Below are positions 18,469 to 26,101 of a stretch of 34,465 nt of DNA, piece after piece. The DNA is taken from positions 1 through 34,465 of the forward strand of contig CAMPGR010000026.1 in assembly GCA_946885605.1 (NCBI GenBank). The letters run 5' to 3'. The translations under genes were made by a program, and so were the position numbers. Source of the stretch: an uncultured Pseudomonadota bacterium (lineage in GTDB: Bacteria; Pseudomonadota; Gammaproteobacteria; Burkholderiales; SG8-41). The first letter of the stretch is position 1; each line of letters opens with the position of its first letter. Under the pieces are notes generated by a model. The model saw only the letters and a list, made by a program, of their open reading frames with translations, had not been told where the DNA came from and did no database searches.

Positions 18469-19176
18469 TTGCTGTCTCGAGAAGAGCTCGACATCGTTCT
18501 CCTGAGCCTCAAAGTGGCGTTCTGGAGCGTCGTCTTGAGCCTGCCCTTCGCCTTGCTCGTTGCCTATCTCCTTGCGCGGCGCGATTTCCCCGGCAAGAGC
18601 CTCTTCGATGCCATCGTCCATTTGCCGCTGGTGCTGCCGCCCGTTGTCGTCGGCTACGCGCTGCTATTGCTCCTTGGCCGGCGTGGCCCGCTCGGCGCCC
18701 TCCTCGAAGAGTGGTTCGGCATCGTGGTTGCGTTTCGCTGGACCGGCGCGGCCATTGCATGCGCCGTGATGGGCTTTCCACTGATGGTGCGCGCGATGCG
18801 GCTTTCCATCGAAGCGATCGACCCCAAGCTCGATGCCGCAGCGCAGACCCTCGGCGCGGGCCGTATGGGCGTGTTCCTCACGGTTACGCTGCCGCTCGCC
18901 GTGCCGGGCATCGTCACCGGGACGCTGCTTTCATTTGCGCGCAGCCTCGGCGAATTCGGCGCGACGATCACGTTTGTCTCCAATATTCCGGGCGAGACGC
19001 AGACCCTGCCCCTTGCCATCTACGCGCTGACGCAGGTGCCGGGAGGCGACGAAGCCGCGCTGCGACTCTGCATCCTCTCGGTTCTCCTTTCCATCGCGGC
19101 GCTTCTCGTTTCGGAAGCGCTCGTGCGGCGCGCGAGCCGGCGGGTACTCGGTTATGACGCTCTCGGTAGCGATTGA
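18469..19176 (+). CDS. modB: Molybdate ABC transporter permease
   Basis: ModB is the membrane channel of the molybdate importer. The 235-residue protein has about five to six hydrophobic helices. The ABC-permease coupling region AAQTLGAGRMGVFLTVTLPLAVPGI contains the EAA-like loop. The frame begins with TTG at 18469, preceded by GGGAGATAAGG; there is no nearby ATG that keeps the first membrane helix. Its 3' end overlaps modC by 23 bases, so translation of the two is probably coupled. Confidence 0.93.
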   Translation: MLSREELDIVLLSLKVAFWSVVLSLPFALLVAYLLARRDFPGKSLFDAIVHLPLVLPPVVVGYALLLLLGRRGPLGALLEEWFGIVVAFRWTGAAIACAVMGFPLMVRAMRLSIEAIDPKLDAAAQTLGAGRMGVFLTVTLPLAVPGIVTGTLLSFARSLGEFGATITFVSNIPGETQTLPLAIYALTQVPGGDEAALRLCILSVLLSIAALLVSEALVRRASRRVLGYDALGSD

Positions 19177-20245
19177 GCACGAGCAGGGCGCATTCCGGCT
19201 GAACGCGAGCTTCGAGTGCGGGAGCGGCGTCACCGCCCTCTTCGGGCGCTCGGGCGTGGGAAAAACGACGGTGATCAACGCGGTCGCCGGACTGCTCAGA
19301 CCGCGCCGCGGGCGCATCAGCTTGAACGGCGAGACGCTGTTCGATTCCGAACGCGGCATCAACGTCGACGCGGGAAGACGCAGGTTCGGCTATGTCTTTC
19401 AGGAAGGCCGCCTCTTTCCGCATCTCACTGTCGAGCAGAACCTGCGTTATTCGCAGCTGTTCGATCGGCATATGCGCAAGCGTGAGGATTTCGCACACAT
19501 TGTGGAGCTGCTCGGCATCTCCCACCTGCTCGAGCGCCGGCCCGCACAGCTCTCGGGCGGCGAAAAGCAGCGTGTCGCCATCGGACGCGCGCTCCTCGCC
19601 TGTCCGCGCCTCCTCCTGCTCGACGAGCCGCTTGCTTCGCTCGATCAGCAGCGCAGAGCGGAAATACTCGGCTATCTGGAACGCTTGCGTGACGAGAGGC
19701 GTGTTCCGATGCTCTACGTCAGCCATACGGTGGAGGAAGTGATACGGCTGGCGGATCGGGTGGTCCTCATGGCGGCCGGCCGTTCGGTAGCGGCGGGCAG
19801 CGTCGAGGACATCATGGGGCACCCGGAGCTCGCGCCGGCATCGGGACCCTTCGAAGGCGGCACCATCATCGACGCCACCGTCACAGACATCGATGCAACA
19901 TACGATCTAACTACCCTCGCCTTCGCGGGCGGCTCGTTGAGCGTTGCGCATGTGGATGCGCGCGTGGGCGACTCGGTGAGGGTACGAATCAGGGCACGCG
20001 ACGTCTCCGTTGCGGTGGAACAGCCGCGCGCGATCAGCATCCAGAATGTCCTGGCGGGAACGATCGCATCGATCGTTAACGAGCACTCTCCAACAGTCGA
20101 TGTCACGATCGCGGTTGGCGCCATCGCGCTGCGTTCGCGCATCACCCGGCGGGCCCTGCATCAGCTCGCGCTTGCGCCGGGCAAGCCGGTCTACGCGCTC
20201 ATCAAAGCGGTCTCGCTCGACCGAGGCGTGCTCCACCGATCATAG
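19154..20245 (+). CDS. modC: Molybdate ABC transporter ATP-binding protein
   Basis: ModC powers molybdate import. The 363-residue protein has an N-terminal ATPase domain with Walker A GRSGVGKTT, the Q-loop region GYVFQEGRLFPHLTVEQNL, signature LSGGEKQRVAIGRALL, Walker B LLLLDEPLASLD and the H-loop YVSHTVEEV. The C-terminal part (from about residue 285) resembles a molybdate-binding TOBE/Mop domain (SIQNVLAGTIASIV...GKPVYALIKAVSLD). The stop overlaps the convergent permease gene stop by 6 bases, leaving no dedicated terminator spacer. Confidence 0.95.
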   Translation: MTLSVAIEHEQGAFRLNASFECGSGVTALFGRSGVGKTTVINAVAGLLRPRRGRISLNGETLFDSERGINVDAGRRRFGYVFQEGRLFPHLTVEQNLRYSQLFDRHMRKREDFAHIVELLGISHLLERRPAQLSGGEKQRVAIGRALLACPRLLLLDEPLASLDQQRRAEILGYLERLRDERRVPMLYVSHTVEEVIRLADRVVLMAAGRSVAAGSVEDIMGHPELAPASGPFEGGTIIDATVTDIDATYDLTTLAFAGGSLSVAHVDARVGDSVRVRIRARDVSVAVEQPRAISIQNVLAGTIASIVNEHSPTVDVTIAVGAIALRSRITRRALHQLALAPGKPVYALIKAVSLDRGVLHRS

Positions 20246-21013
20246 CGGCTGCGTGCGCGCACTTGTGCGCGCGCGTGCGATGAGCATACACGCCGCGAGA
20301 CCCGTCATTATCCACACCACCGTCGGTCCGGACGGGAGATCGGTCGCCGTGGAAACGAGCAGTCCGGCGCCGTAGCCCGCTACGCCGAGTCCATATGCGA
20401 AACGCAGGCGATGCTGCGAAAAGCCGCGTGTCGCGAGCGCCGGAACAATGAGGGTGATGAATACGAGATACAGCCCGACCAACTGGACCGAGAAAGTGAC
20501 CGCGCACGCGAATACGATGTAGAAACCCATGCGCCCCATCCTGTCGGCGGCGGCAAACCAGACGAACAGGAGCAGTGCGTAGATCAGCGCGATAAGGGCG
20601 ACACGGCTCGGCGTCACCCACAGAATCTGCCCTACGAGCAACTCCTTGAGATGCTCCGCGCCGTGCGGGTGAGCGGCGAGCAGCAGCAGCGCGCCGCTCG
20701 CCGCGAGCACGAATGCGACGCCGATGATCGCTTCCTGCACTTCGGGCCAATGCTTCTCGGTCCAAGTTAGGAGTAGGGCTCCGCTCAATGCAGCCGCCAG
20801 GGCGCACGCCTGTAGCGCCCATCCCGACGCTTCCAGGCCGAACCAATCGGCGAGGATTACCCCGAGCCCCGCGATCTGCGCAATCGCGAGATCGATGAAA
20901 ACGATGCCCCGGTTCAACACCTGGATGCCGAGCGGGACATGCGTCGCGGTGACGAGCACGCCGGCCGCGAAAGCAGGCCACAGTATGCTCAAGTCGATTT
21001 CAGGCGCGCTCAC
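20240..21013 (-). CDS. znuB: Zinc/manganese-type metal ABC transporter permease
   Basis: This 257-residue inner-membrane protein belongs to the ABC-3 family (ZnuB/MntB/TroC), with about eight predicted helices. Family-like segments are ATHVPLGIQVLNRGIVFIDLAIAQIAGLG near the N terminus and the later GLYLVFITLIVPALATR. It should form the channel for the binding protein encoded just upstream, whose stop overlaps its start by 4 bases. No partner ATPase gene is found anywhere in the window. Zinc rather than manganese is inferred from the ligands of the binding protein, so the symbol is tentative. Confidence 0.85.
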   Translation of the reverse strand: MSAPEIDLSILWPAFAAGVLVTATHVPLGIQVLNRGIVFIDLAIAQIAGLGVILADWFGLEASGWALQACALAAALSGALLLTWTEKHWPEVQEAIIGVAFVLAASGALLLLAAHPHGAEHLKELLVGQILWVTPSRVALIALIYALLLFVWFAAADRMGRMGFYIVFACAVTFSVQLVGLYLVFITLIVPALATRGFSQHRLRFAYGLGVAGYGAGLLVSTATDLPSGPTVVWIMTGLAACMLIARARTSARTQPL

Positions 21014-21915
21014 TTGATCATCGCCAGGAGGCGCGCCAACGTGTCGTCGAAGAGCCCAAACAGGTCCTGCGCCTTATCGCTGCCGCCGACGGTGAAAGGC
21101 AGCACGATAACGGGGATTTTGGCGCGCTCGGAAAGCCATTCCCCGCCCCGTGGGTCGCTGTAGGCCGAGCGCACGACCGCCTTGGCGGGGTCTTGTGCAA
21201 GGCGCGCGAGCAATTCGCTGAGGTGTGCGGTCGTCGGTGGCAGCCCGGGCTTGGGCTCCAGCGCCGCCACTTCGCGCAGGCCGAGCCAGGCGAAGAGGTA
21301 CGACATGTCCTTGTGATGGACGACCAGCGGGGTGCCCTTGAGCGGCGCGGCGAGCGTCTCCCAGCGCAAGATCGCCTGCTGCCAGCGCTCGAGAAACGCT
21401 TGGCTGCGCGCCTCATAGCGGGCCGCGTTCGCTGCATCGATTTGAGCGATGCGCGCCGCGAGCGCCGAGGCGACACGGGCGATGTTGCGCGGATCAAGAT
21501 GGACATGCGGATTGCCGGCAGCGTGCACGTCGCCCTGCGCGCGATCGAGACGCTGCGGGATTTCGCGCATTTCGACATGGCGCGCCGCCTCGAAGTAGCC
21601 GGGCCGCCCGTTCTGGATCTTTGCATTTCCCGACTGGGTGAGAACCAGAGGCAGCCATCCCGCCTCCAGTTCCGCACCGGTGCACACGACGAGATCCGCA
21701 CTTCGAGCGCGCGCAATGAGGCTCGGGCGCGCTTCGATGCGGTGCGGATCCTGCCGCGCATTGGTCGCGACATAAACGCTCGCCGCGTCGCCCGCGAGTT
21801 CCCTGGCGAGCGCGCCCCATTCCGGCTCGCACGCGAAGACGTTCAGTGCCGCCAGTACGGGTGACGCAAAAAGCAGCGCTGCAAGCCCGAAGAGGCTTTG
21901 AGTCGATTTGCTCAT
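21010..21915 (-). CDS. znuA: Metal ABC transporter substrate-binding protein (zinc-type)
   Basis: This is a 301-residue periplasmic cluster A-I binding protein (ZnuA/TroA/MntC family) with a signal peptide (MSKSTQSLFGLAALLFASPVLA). Candidate ligands lie at family positions: H58 in QDPHRIEARPS, H137/H139 in GNPHVHLDPRN, H200/H201 in VVHHKDMSYLFAWLGL and D280 near GGSDKAQD. Three histidines plus aspartate point to zinc more than manganese, where the third ligand is usually glutamate. The His/Asp-rich loop found in many ZnuA proteins is absent. It has a strong AGGAGA site and follows the porin gene by 15 bases. Confidence 0.88.
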   Translation of the reverse strand: MSKSTQSLFGLAALLFASPVLAALNVFACEPEWGALARELAGDAASVYVATNARQDPHRIEARPSLIARARSADLVVCTGAELEAGWLPLVLTQSGNAKIQNGRPGYFEAARHVEMREIPQRLDRAQGDVHAAGNPHVHLDPRNIARVASALAARIAQIDAANAARYEARSQAFLERWQQAILRWETLAAPLKGTPLVVHHKDMSYLFAWLGLREVAALEPKPGLPPTTAHLSELLARLAQDPAKAVVRSAYSDPRGGEWLSERAKIPVIVLPFTVGGSDKAQDLFGLFDDTLARLLAMIK

Positions 21916-21930
21916 ATCTTTCTCCTCGCC

Positions 21931-23328
21931 TCAGAACCGGTGCGCGCCGTGCGCGCCAAGGCTGTGGATGTATTGAATGAAGATCTGGTTGTCCGTTGAC
22001 CCGAGCCGGGACTTGTCCGCAGCGAGCTGGAGTCGCAGACGGCTGAATTCCGACGGACTCCAGTCGATCATCACCGAGTTGCGGCTGGGATTGTGCGGAG
22101 TGAGTATAGAAAAATCTGCCGCGGTGGGTCCTAGCCCGTTCAGCACGATGCCGTTGTCCACGCTGCCGAAGTCGAGGCGATCGTAGCGGTAGCCGACGCG
22201 CCAGCGGGGCATGAACTGGTACACGGCCGGCGCGTACCAGCCGCTCTGCCGGCTCGCAAACCTGTCGCTCAGCGCGCCAAAGGTCCCGCTGCCCGCGGTG
22301 TCGTCATACGTGAGGGTTCCCGCTTGCCGGAAGCGGAAATACTCGCCCTGGAGCTTAAAGTTGGTGTAGCTCGAGTTGCCGTTCGGCGCCCATTTGAGCA
22401 CCGCATCGGCGACCCAGACCTTCGCGTCCCCGGTAAAGCTGTTGAGCACCGTGCCGCCCAGCGAGTCGACGTCCTCGTAACCGCGGTCCTGGGGTGAAGT
22501 CTTGATGTACGAAAGCCCCGCACGCCACGCGTAGCTCTCGCCGATATCGCCGCCGACGTGACCGAACAGCGCACTGCCGCCGATTCCGTTCTTGTTCCGC
22601 TCCGATCCAGGAAACTGATTGCCGCTCGACAGTTCCGCACCCAGTTCCAGGAAGAGCGGCGTTGGGGCGACCCACTTGAGCTGCACCCCGTCCTGCTGCA
22701 GCCGTCCCGCGAGAAACGCTTTATAGGGAAGCGGCGCATCCAGAAAGTCCCATGCATGCGGATGTATTTCGTTCTGGTAGCCGATTGCCGAGAGGAACCG
22801 GCCCGCTTTCAGGGTCAAGCCCTGCGGCAACGCGAGCGTCTGGATGAAGGCCTCCTCCAGCTCCACTTCATTCTCCGGCGTGAGCACGGCAACCGCGGCA
22901 CCGCGAAAATAGGGATCGATGTTGGCGCTGAAGATGAGCTCGGTTTCGGAAAGACCGAATCCGCGCTTGGGCGGCGCAACTTCACCGCCGGACGGCATGA
23001 AACCGGTGATCTGGAAGGTGTTCGGGTCCTGCGATGTATTGGCGTACGTGCCTTGCAGGATCAGTGATATCGCGGGATTGAACGCGCTCTCGGCGCTGCG
23101 TGCAGCGACGCCGGGAGCAGCCAGCGGCGCGTCTTTCGCCGCAGCGCTGGTCGCGTGCTTTGCCTCCGCCTCGGCCAGCTTCTTCTCCAGCATTTGTATC
23201 CGCTTCTCATAGTTTTCCTTCAGTTGCTTGATCTCCTCGCGGATCTTCGCGAGTTCAGCGTCCTGCGCCGCCACCGGGCCGGAAATAGCCATTGCGACCG
23301 CCGCAGCGGCCCAATTGCGCTTGTGCAT
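21931..23328 (-). CDS. Outer-membrane porin-like protein with N-terminal coiled coil
   Basis: This 465-residue protein has a signal peptide (to about residue 22, ISGPVAAQ). A charged coiled coil follows at about residues 25-60 (LAKIREEIKQLKENYEKRIQ), then a low-complexity Ala linker. The long C-terminal region has alternating strand character and ends in an aromatic residue (HRF), as in beta-barrel outer-membrane proteins. I cannot assign a substrate by sequence alone. Its place directly before the zinc-type binding protein and after a His-rich secreted protein suggests a role in metal entry. The ATG has a GGGAGATT site. Confidence 0.75.
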   Translation of the reverse strand: MHKRNWAAAAVAMAISGPVAAQDAELAKIREEIKQLKENYEKRIQMLEKKLAEAEAKHATSAAAKDAPLAAPGVAARSAESAFNPAISLILQGTYANTSQDPNTFQITGFMPSGGEVAPPKRGFGLSETELIFSANIDPYFRGAAVAVLTPENEVELEEAFIQTLALPQGLTLKAGRFLSAIGYQNEIHPHAWDFLDAPLPYKAFLAGRLQQDGVQLKWVAPTPLFLELGAELSSGNQFPGSERNKNGIGGSALFGHVGGDIGESYAWRAGLSYIKTSPQDRGYEDVDSLGGTVLNSFTGDAKVWVADAVLKWAPNGNSSYTNFKLQGEYFRFRQAGTLTYDDTAGSGTFGALSDRFASRQSGWYAPAVYQFMPRWRVGYRYDRLDFGSVDNGIVLNGLGPTAADFSILTPHNPSRNSVMIDWSPSEFSRLRLQLAADKSRLGSTDNQIFIQYIHSLGAHGAHRF

Positions 23329-23391
23329 GTGAATCTCCCGTCAAGACGAAACAATGTGTGGCAACCGAAGCTGCCGTTCGCGTCGTGCTGA

Positions 23392-23718
23392 TCAGGAGAA
23401 AGAAGGGGGGCCGCGGGAAAGCGGGACGTGAGGTTCGGGAAAGACCGGTGCTGCGGCAAGATGCGCGGTGCACTCCAGCGCGCACCGGAAAGCCGGATTG
23501 TGCTGTATGTCCGGCTCCACCCCGCCCAGCACCTGGCCGAACGCGCCGTGCAATCCGCAAAGCGTGCTCTGGAAAGACTTATCGCTCTGGTCTTCCTCGT
23601 GGGCCGGCGCTTGGTCGCCGTGCGCGTGAAACGCCGCGTGCGCGAATGCGCTGTGCTGCGCGAAGAGCAGCAGCAAGACACAAAGAATCGAAGTGAATCT
23701 GAGGCTGCGCTTTGTCAT
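23392..23718 (-). CDS. His-rich predicted secreted small protein
   Basis: This product of 108 residues starts at the ATG at 23718, giving a signal peptide (MTKRSLRFTSILCVLLLLFAQ). The mature N terminus is His-rich (HSAFAHAAFHAHGDQAPAHEED). Three cysteines follow (CGLHGAFG, FRCALEC), and the tail contains PLSRGPP. The overall look is similar to small periplasmic proteins of CzcI/DUF2946 type found in metal-resistance and zinc loci, but I cannot confirm a family. It precedes the porin and zinc-type uptake genes, so periplasmic metal binding or sensing is inferred. Two hairpins separate it from bfr. Confidence 0.7.
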   Translation of the reverse strand: MTKRSLRFTSILCVLLLLFAQHSAFAHAAFHAHGDQAPAHEEDQSDKSFQSTLCGLHGAFGQVLGGVEPDIQHNPAFRCALECTAHLAAAPVFPEPHVPLSRGPPSFS

Positions 23719-23722
23719 GATC

Positions 23723-23751
23723 GCGCGGCGGAGCGCTCGAGCTCGCCGCGC
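23723..23751. repeat. GC-rich hairpin upstream of the His-rich protein gene
   Basis: GCGCGGCGGAGC (23723-23734) and GCTCGCCGCGC (23741-23751) pair with one bulged base around a 6-base loop. The structure sits four bases from the start codon of the downstream gene, so it could occlude its ribosome binding site. Confidence 0.6.
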
Positions 23752-23780
23752 CAATCGCAGCATATCAGATCTGCGATTGG
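23751..23780. repeat. Perfect 10-base inverted repeat spanning the bfr stop codon
   Basis: CCAATCGCAG (23751-23760) and CTGCGATTGG (23771-23780) are perfect inverted copies with a 10-base spacer. The bfr stop codon lies in the spacer, so the upstream arm codes for the last bfr residues. No T-tract follows on either strand. It may be an attenuator, an mRNA stability element or a protein-binding site. Confidence 0.7.
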
Positions 23781-24229
23781 ATGTAGTTCTGGATACCGAC
23801 TTTGCGGATGAGATCGAACTGCGTCTCGAGCCAGTTGATATGCTCTTCTTCCGACTCGAGTATGTCTTCGAGCAGCTCACGACTCACGTAGTCGCCGCAT
23901 GACTCGCAGTAGGCGATCGCCTGCTGGTACATCGGGCGCGCAGCCTGCTCCAGCTGCAAATCGCACTTGAGGATCTCCTCCACGTTCTCGCCGACAAGGA
24001 GCTTCCCGAGATCCTGAAGGTTGGGAAGTCCTTCGAGGAAAAGTATGCGCTCTATGAGCTCATCGGCGTGCTTCATCTCATCGATCGATTCCTTGCGCTC
24101 GTGCTCGTAGAGCTTCATGAGCCCCATGTGCTCGAACATCTTGGCGTGCAGGAAGTACTGGTTCGTCGCAGTGAGCTCCTGCTTGAGCGCGGCATTGAGA
24201 AGGGAGATCACTTTCGCGTCGGCTTTCAT
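23765..24229 (-). CDS. bfr: Bacterioferritin
   Basis: Bfr forms a 24-mer cage that oxidises and stores iron in the cytoplasm. The 154-residue protein carries every ferroxidase-centre ligand at canonical Bfr positions: E18, E51, H54, E94, E127 and H130. The heme ligand M52 is also present ([10 protein letters not shown]), which separates it from non-heme ferritins. It lies downstream of bfd, which encodes the ferredoxin that reduces the core to release iron. The pair shares the minus-strand Fur-like promoter region upstream of bfd. Confidence 0.97.
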   Translation of the reverse strand: MKADAKVISLLNAALKQELTATNQYFLHAKMFEHMGLMKLYEHERKESIDEMKHADELIERILFLEGLPNLQDLGKLLVGENVEEILKCDLQLEQAARPMYQQAIAYCESCGDYVSRELLEDILESEEEHINWLETQFDLIRKVGIQNYIQSQI

Positions 24230-24291
24230 GGGCTATTCCTGGCAAAGCGTGAGCGAAGTATACGGCTGGCAAGCACCAAGCCGGAATCGCA

Positions 24292-24504
24292 TCAGGTGGA
24301 CGCGGAAAGACCGAGCTGCAACGGGCCGGAATCGCAGGCGCGGTCCGTCTCTTCGCGCAGAACGTCGAGCGCCGTCGCGGCGCAAACACCGCACTGGCAC
24401 GCCACCCCCAACTGCATCTGGAGATCGGAGAGCGTAGAGGCGCCTTCACGAACGCAACGCCTCACCTCCGAATCGGTAACACGATTGCAAACGCAGATAT
24501 ACAC
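24292..24504 (-). CDS. bfd: Bacterioferritin-associated ferredoxin, GTG start
   Basis: Bfd is a small [2Fe-2S] protein that docks on Bfr and donates electrons to mobilise stored iron. With the GTG at 24504 the product is 70 residues and begins MYICVCNRVT. It places cysteines at 4, 6, 38 and 41, the same positions as in E. coli Bfd. An AAGG site lies 8 bases upstream. The frame is open to an ATG at 24591, but that version would contain the predicted promoter and Fur site, so it is rejected; a TTG at 24510 is a minor alternative. The C terminus after the cluster domain (about residues 55-70) is unremarkable. Confidence 0.92.
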   Translation of the reverse strand: MYICVCNRVTDSEVRRCVREGASTLSDLQMQLGVACQCGVCAATALDVLREETDRACDSGPLQLGLSAST

Positions 24505-24523
24505 GGGCAAAGCCTTGAGCAAA

Positions 24524-24561
24524 TAAGAACCATTATCGTTAAAAAGCGAGCGGGCGCGCAA
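24524..24561 (-). promoter_or_regulatory. Predicted bfd-bfr promoter with overlapping Fur-like box
   Basis: On the minus strand TTGCGC (24556-24561) and GATAAT (24532-24537) are 18 bases apart; the -10 matches 5 of 6 positions and the -35 matches 4 of 6. A 15-base Fur-type site at 24524-24538 (plus strand TAAGAACCATTATCG) matches the TGATAAT-N-ATTATCA consensus at 10 of 14 positions and covers the -10. Transcription would start about 20 bases before the bfd GTG. This suggests repression of bfd by iron-loaded Fur. Confidence 0.55.
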
Positions 24562-24650
24562 GCATTGGGGAGTCTGATGTGTGGCAATCATTACGAAACA
24601 ATAGCTTGCCTTATTCCTTCCCCTTCTTTGATAACCGCAATCGTTCCCAG

Positions 24651-24679
24651 TTGCATTTGAGAATAGTTCTTGTTACGCT
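24651..24679 (+). promoter_or_regulatory. Weak promoter and Fur-like site upstream of the ferric-binding protein gene
   Basis: TTGCAT (24651-24656) and TACGCT (24674-24679) are 17 bases apart; the -10 match is poor. Inside the spacer, TGAGAATAGTTCTTG (24658-24672) matches the Fur 7-1-7 pattern at 9 of 14 positions. The location would allow iron repression of the whole downstream array. Confidence 0.4.
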
Positions 24680-24715
24680 ACCGGCGCCGACAAAACTAAC
24701 CTAGCGGAGACCTGT

Positions 24716-25747
24716 ATGGCGCAACTCAGAAAAACACCCTTTGCCATATTCGCCGTAATGCTCGGATGCTCCGGGCTTGCGGTAGCGCAGGACAAGGTTC
24801 TGAACCTCTATTCGTCGAGGCACTATCAGACCGACGAGTCCCTTTACTCGAACTTCAGCAAGCAGACCGGGATCAAGATCAATCGCATCGAAGCGGGAGA
24901 GGATCCCCTCATCGAGCGCATCAAGAACGAAGGCGCGCGCAGCCCCGCCGACGTGCTGGTCACGGTGGACGCCGGCCGCCTGTGGCGTGCCGAACAGCTG
25001 GGGCTGTTCCAGCCGGTGAAGTCCAAGATACTCGAATCGCGGCTGCCCGAGCACATGCAGGCGCCCAACGATCAGTGGTTCGGATTCTCCGCGCGCGCCC
25101 GCGTGATCGTTTACAACAAGGGTGCCGTCAATCCCGCCGACGTGCAGAACTACGAGGACCTCGCCAATCCCAAACTCAAAGGCAAGGTCTGCACCCGCTC
25201 GGGCAGCCATGTCTACAATCTTTCGCTCATCAGTGCGCTCATCGAGCATTGGGGCGAGCGCAAGACCGAAGAGTGGGCGCGCGGCGTCGTATCGAACTTC
25301 GCGCGGGCGCCGAAAGGCGGCGACACCGATCAGATCCGGGCCGTCGCGGCAGGCGAGTGCGGCGTCGCGATCAGCAACAGCTATTACTACGTGCGGCTGA
25401 TGAAGTCCGATAAGCCGGAGGACAAAAAAGTCGTTCAGGCCGTGGGGCTCATCTGGCCGAACCAGAAGAGCTTCGGAACCCACATGAACATCTCCGGCGC
25501 GGGCGTGCTCAAGAACGCCCCGAATCGCGGTGTAGCGGTGCAGTACCTCGAGTATCTCGCGAGCGATTCCGCGCAGCAGTATTTCGCCAACGGCAACAAT
25601 GAGTGGCCGGTCGTCAAAGGCGTCAAGCTCGACAACAAGGTGCTCGAGTCACTCGGCACGTTCAAGATGGACACGCTCAATATCGCGGTGCTTGGCAAGA
25701 ATCAGCCCATCGCGCAGAAGATCCTCGATCGCGCGGGATACAAATAA
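24716..25747 (+). CDS. Ferric iron ABC transporter substrate-binding protein (FbpA/FutA type)
   Basis: This 343-residue periplasmic protein has a signal peptide ending near LAVAQ-DKVLN. The mature start VLNLYSSRHYQTDESLYSNF and the metal-site tyrosines Y223-Y225 in NSYYYVRL are typical of the FbpA/FutA family, which binds free ferric iron. No permease (fbpB) or ATPase (fbpC) lies next to it or elsewhere in the window. It may use an unlinked transporter or hand iron to another route. It begins the plus-strand iron array and diverges from bfd. The start codon follows a GCGGAG site. Confidence 0.92.
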   Translation: MAQLRKTPFAIFAVMLGCSGLAVAQDKVLNLYSSRHYQTDESLYSNFSKQTGIKINRIEAGEDPLIERIKNEGARSPADVLVTVDAGRLWRAEQLGLFQPVKSKILESRLPEHMQAPNDQWFGFSARARVIVYNKGAVNPADVQNYEDLANPKLKGKVCTRSGSHVYNLSLISALIEHWGERKTEEWARGVVSNFARAPKGGDTDQIRAVAAGECGVAISNSYYYVRLMKSDKPEDKKVVQAVGLIWPNQKSFGTHMNISGAGVLKNAPNRGVAVQYLEYLASDSAQQYFANGNNEWPVVKGVKLDNKVLESLGTFKMDTLNIAVLGKNQPIAQKILDRAGYK

Positions 25748-25819
25748 GCGGGCTCGTAGCCATGGCCCCGCGCGCGAGCGTAAACGTGCGGCGGCCATCC
25801 TCATTCAGGAAGAGCTGTA

Positions 25820-26011
25820 ATGCGTGACGATCCCCGATCGCAGAGACCGAAGAACCCGCCTCAGTCGGCACAGCGCGCCGCCCGGCCACCACCGCCGAGG
25901 ATTACCAGCAAAGCGCTCCTGGGCACGGCACGGGAACTGATCATCGAGCATGAAGGACGCGACTACCGGTTGCGACTGACGCAGCAGGGCAAACTCATCC
26001 TCACCGCATAA
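25820..26011 (+). CDS. hemP: Hemin uptake protein HemP/HmuP family
   Basis: This 63-residue protein has a variable Pro/Arg-rich N terminus. The C-terminal HemP core is RITSKALLGTARELIIEHEG followed by RDYRLRLTQQGKLILTA, close to the family pattern in which LLG, the YRLR segment and GKLILT are conserved. HemP/HmuP is known in Burkholderia-type bacteria as a factor needed for expression of heme receptor genes; the biochemical role is unclear. The ATG follows an AGGAAGAG site and lies 72 bases after the ferric-binding gene. No heme receptor or heme ABC transporter is seen in the window. Confidence 0.9.
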   Translation: MRDDPRSQRPKNPPQSAQRAARPPPPRITSKALLGTARELIIEHEGRDYRLRLTQQGKLILTA

Positions 26012-26101
26012 TCGCCTCCGGGCGAATCGGAGCATAGCCAGCCAGACCCCTCCGGGTCAGCCAGCCGATGCAAGAGATCGAACAGGCTGAAAGGACGTTT
26101 G

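Noticed and set aside
20250..20276. GTGCGCGC-type inverted repeat as a terminator for convergent modC and znuB
   Set aside because: It lies within the znuB coding end, has only a 2-base loop and no T-tract. The Arg/Ala codon run explains it.
24505..24591. N-terminal extension of bfd to the ATG at 24591
   Set aside because: The extension contains the predicted -10/-35 and Fur-like site, and only the GTG start gives cysteines at positions 4, 6, 38 and 41.
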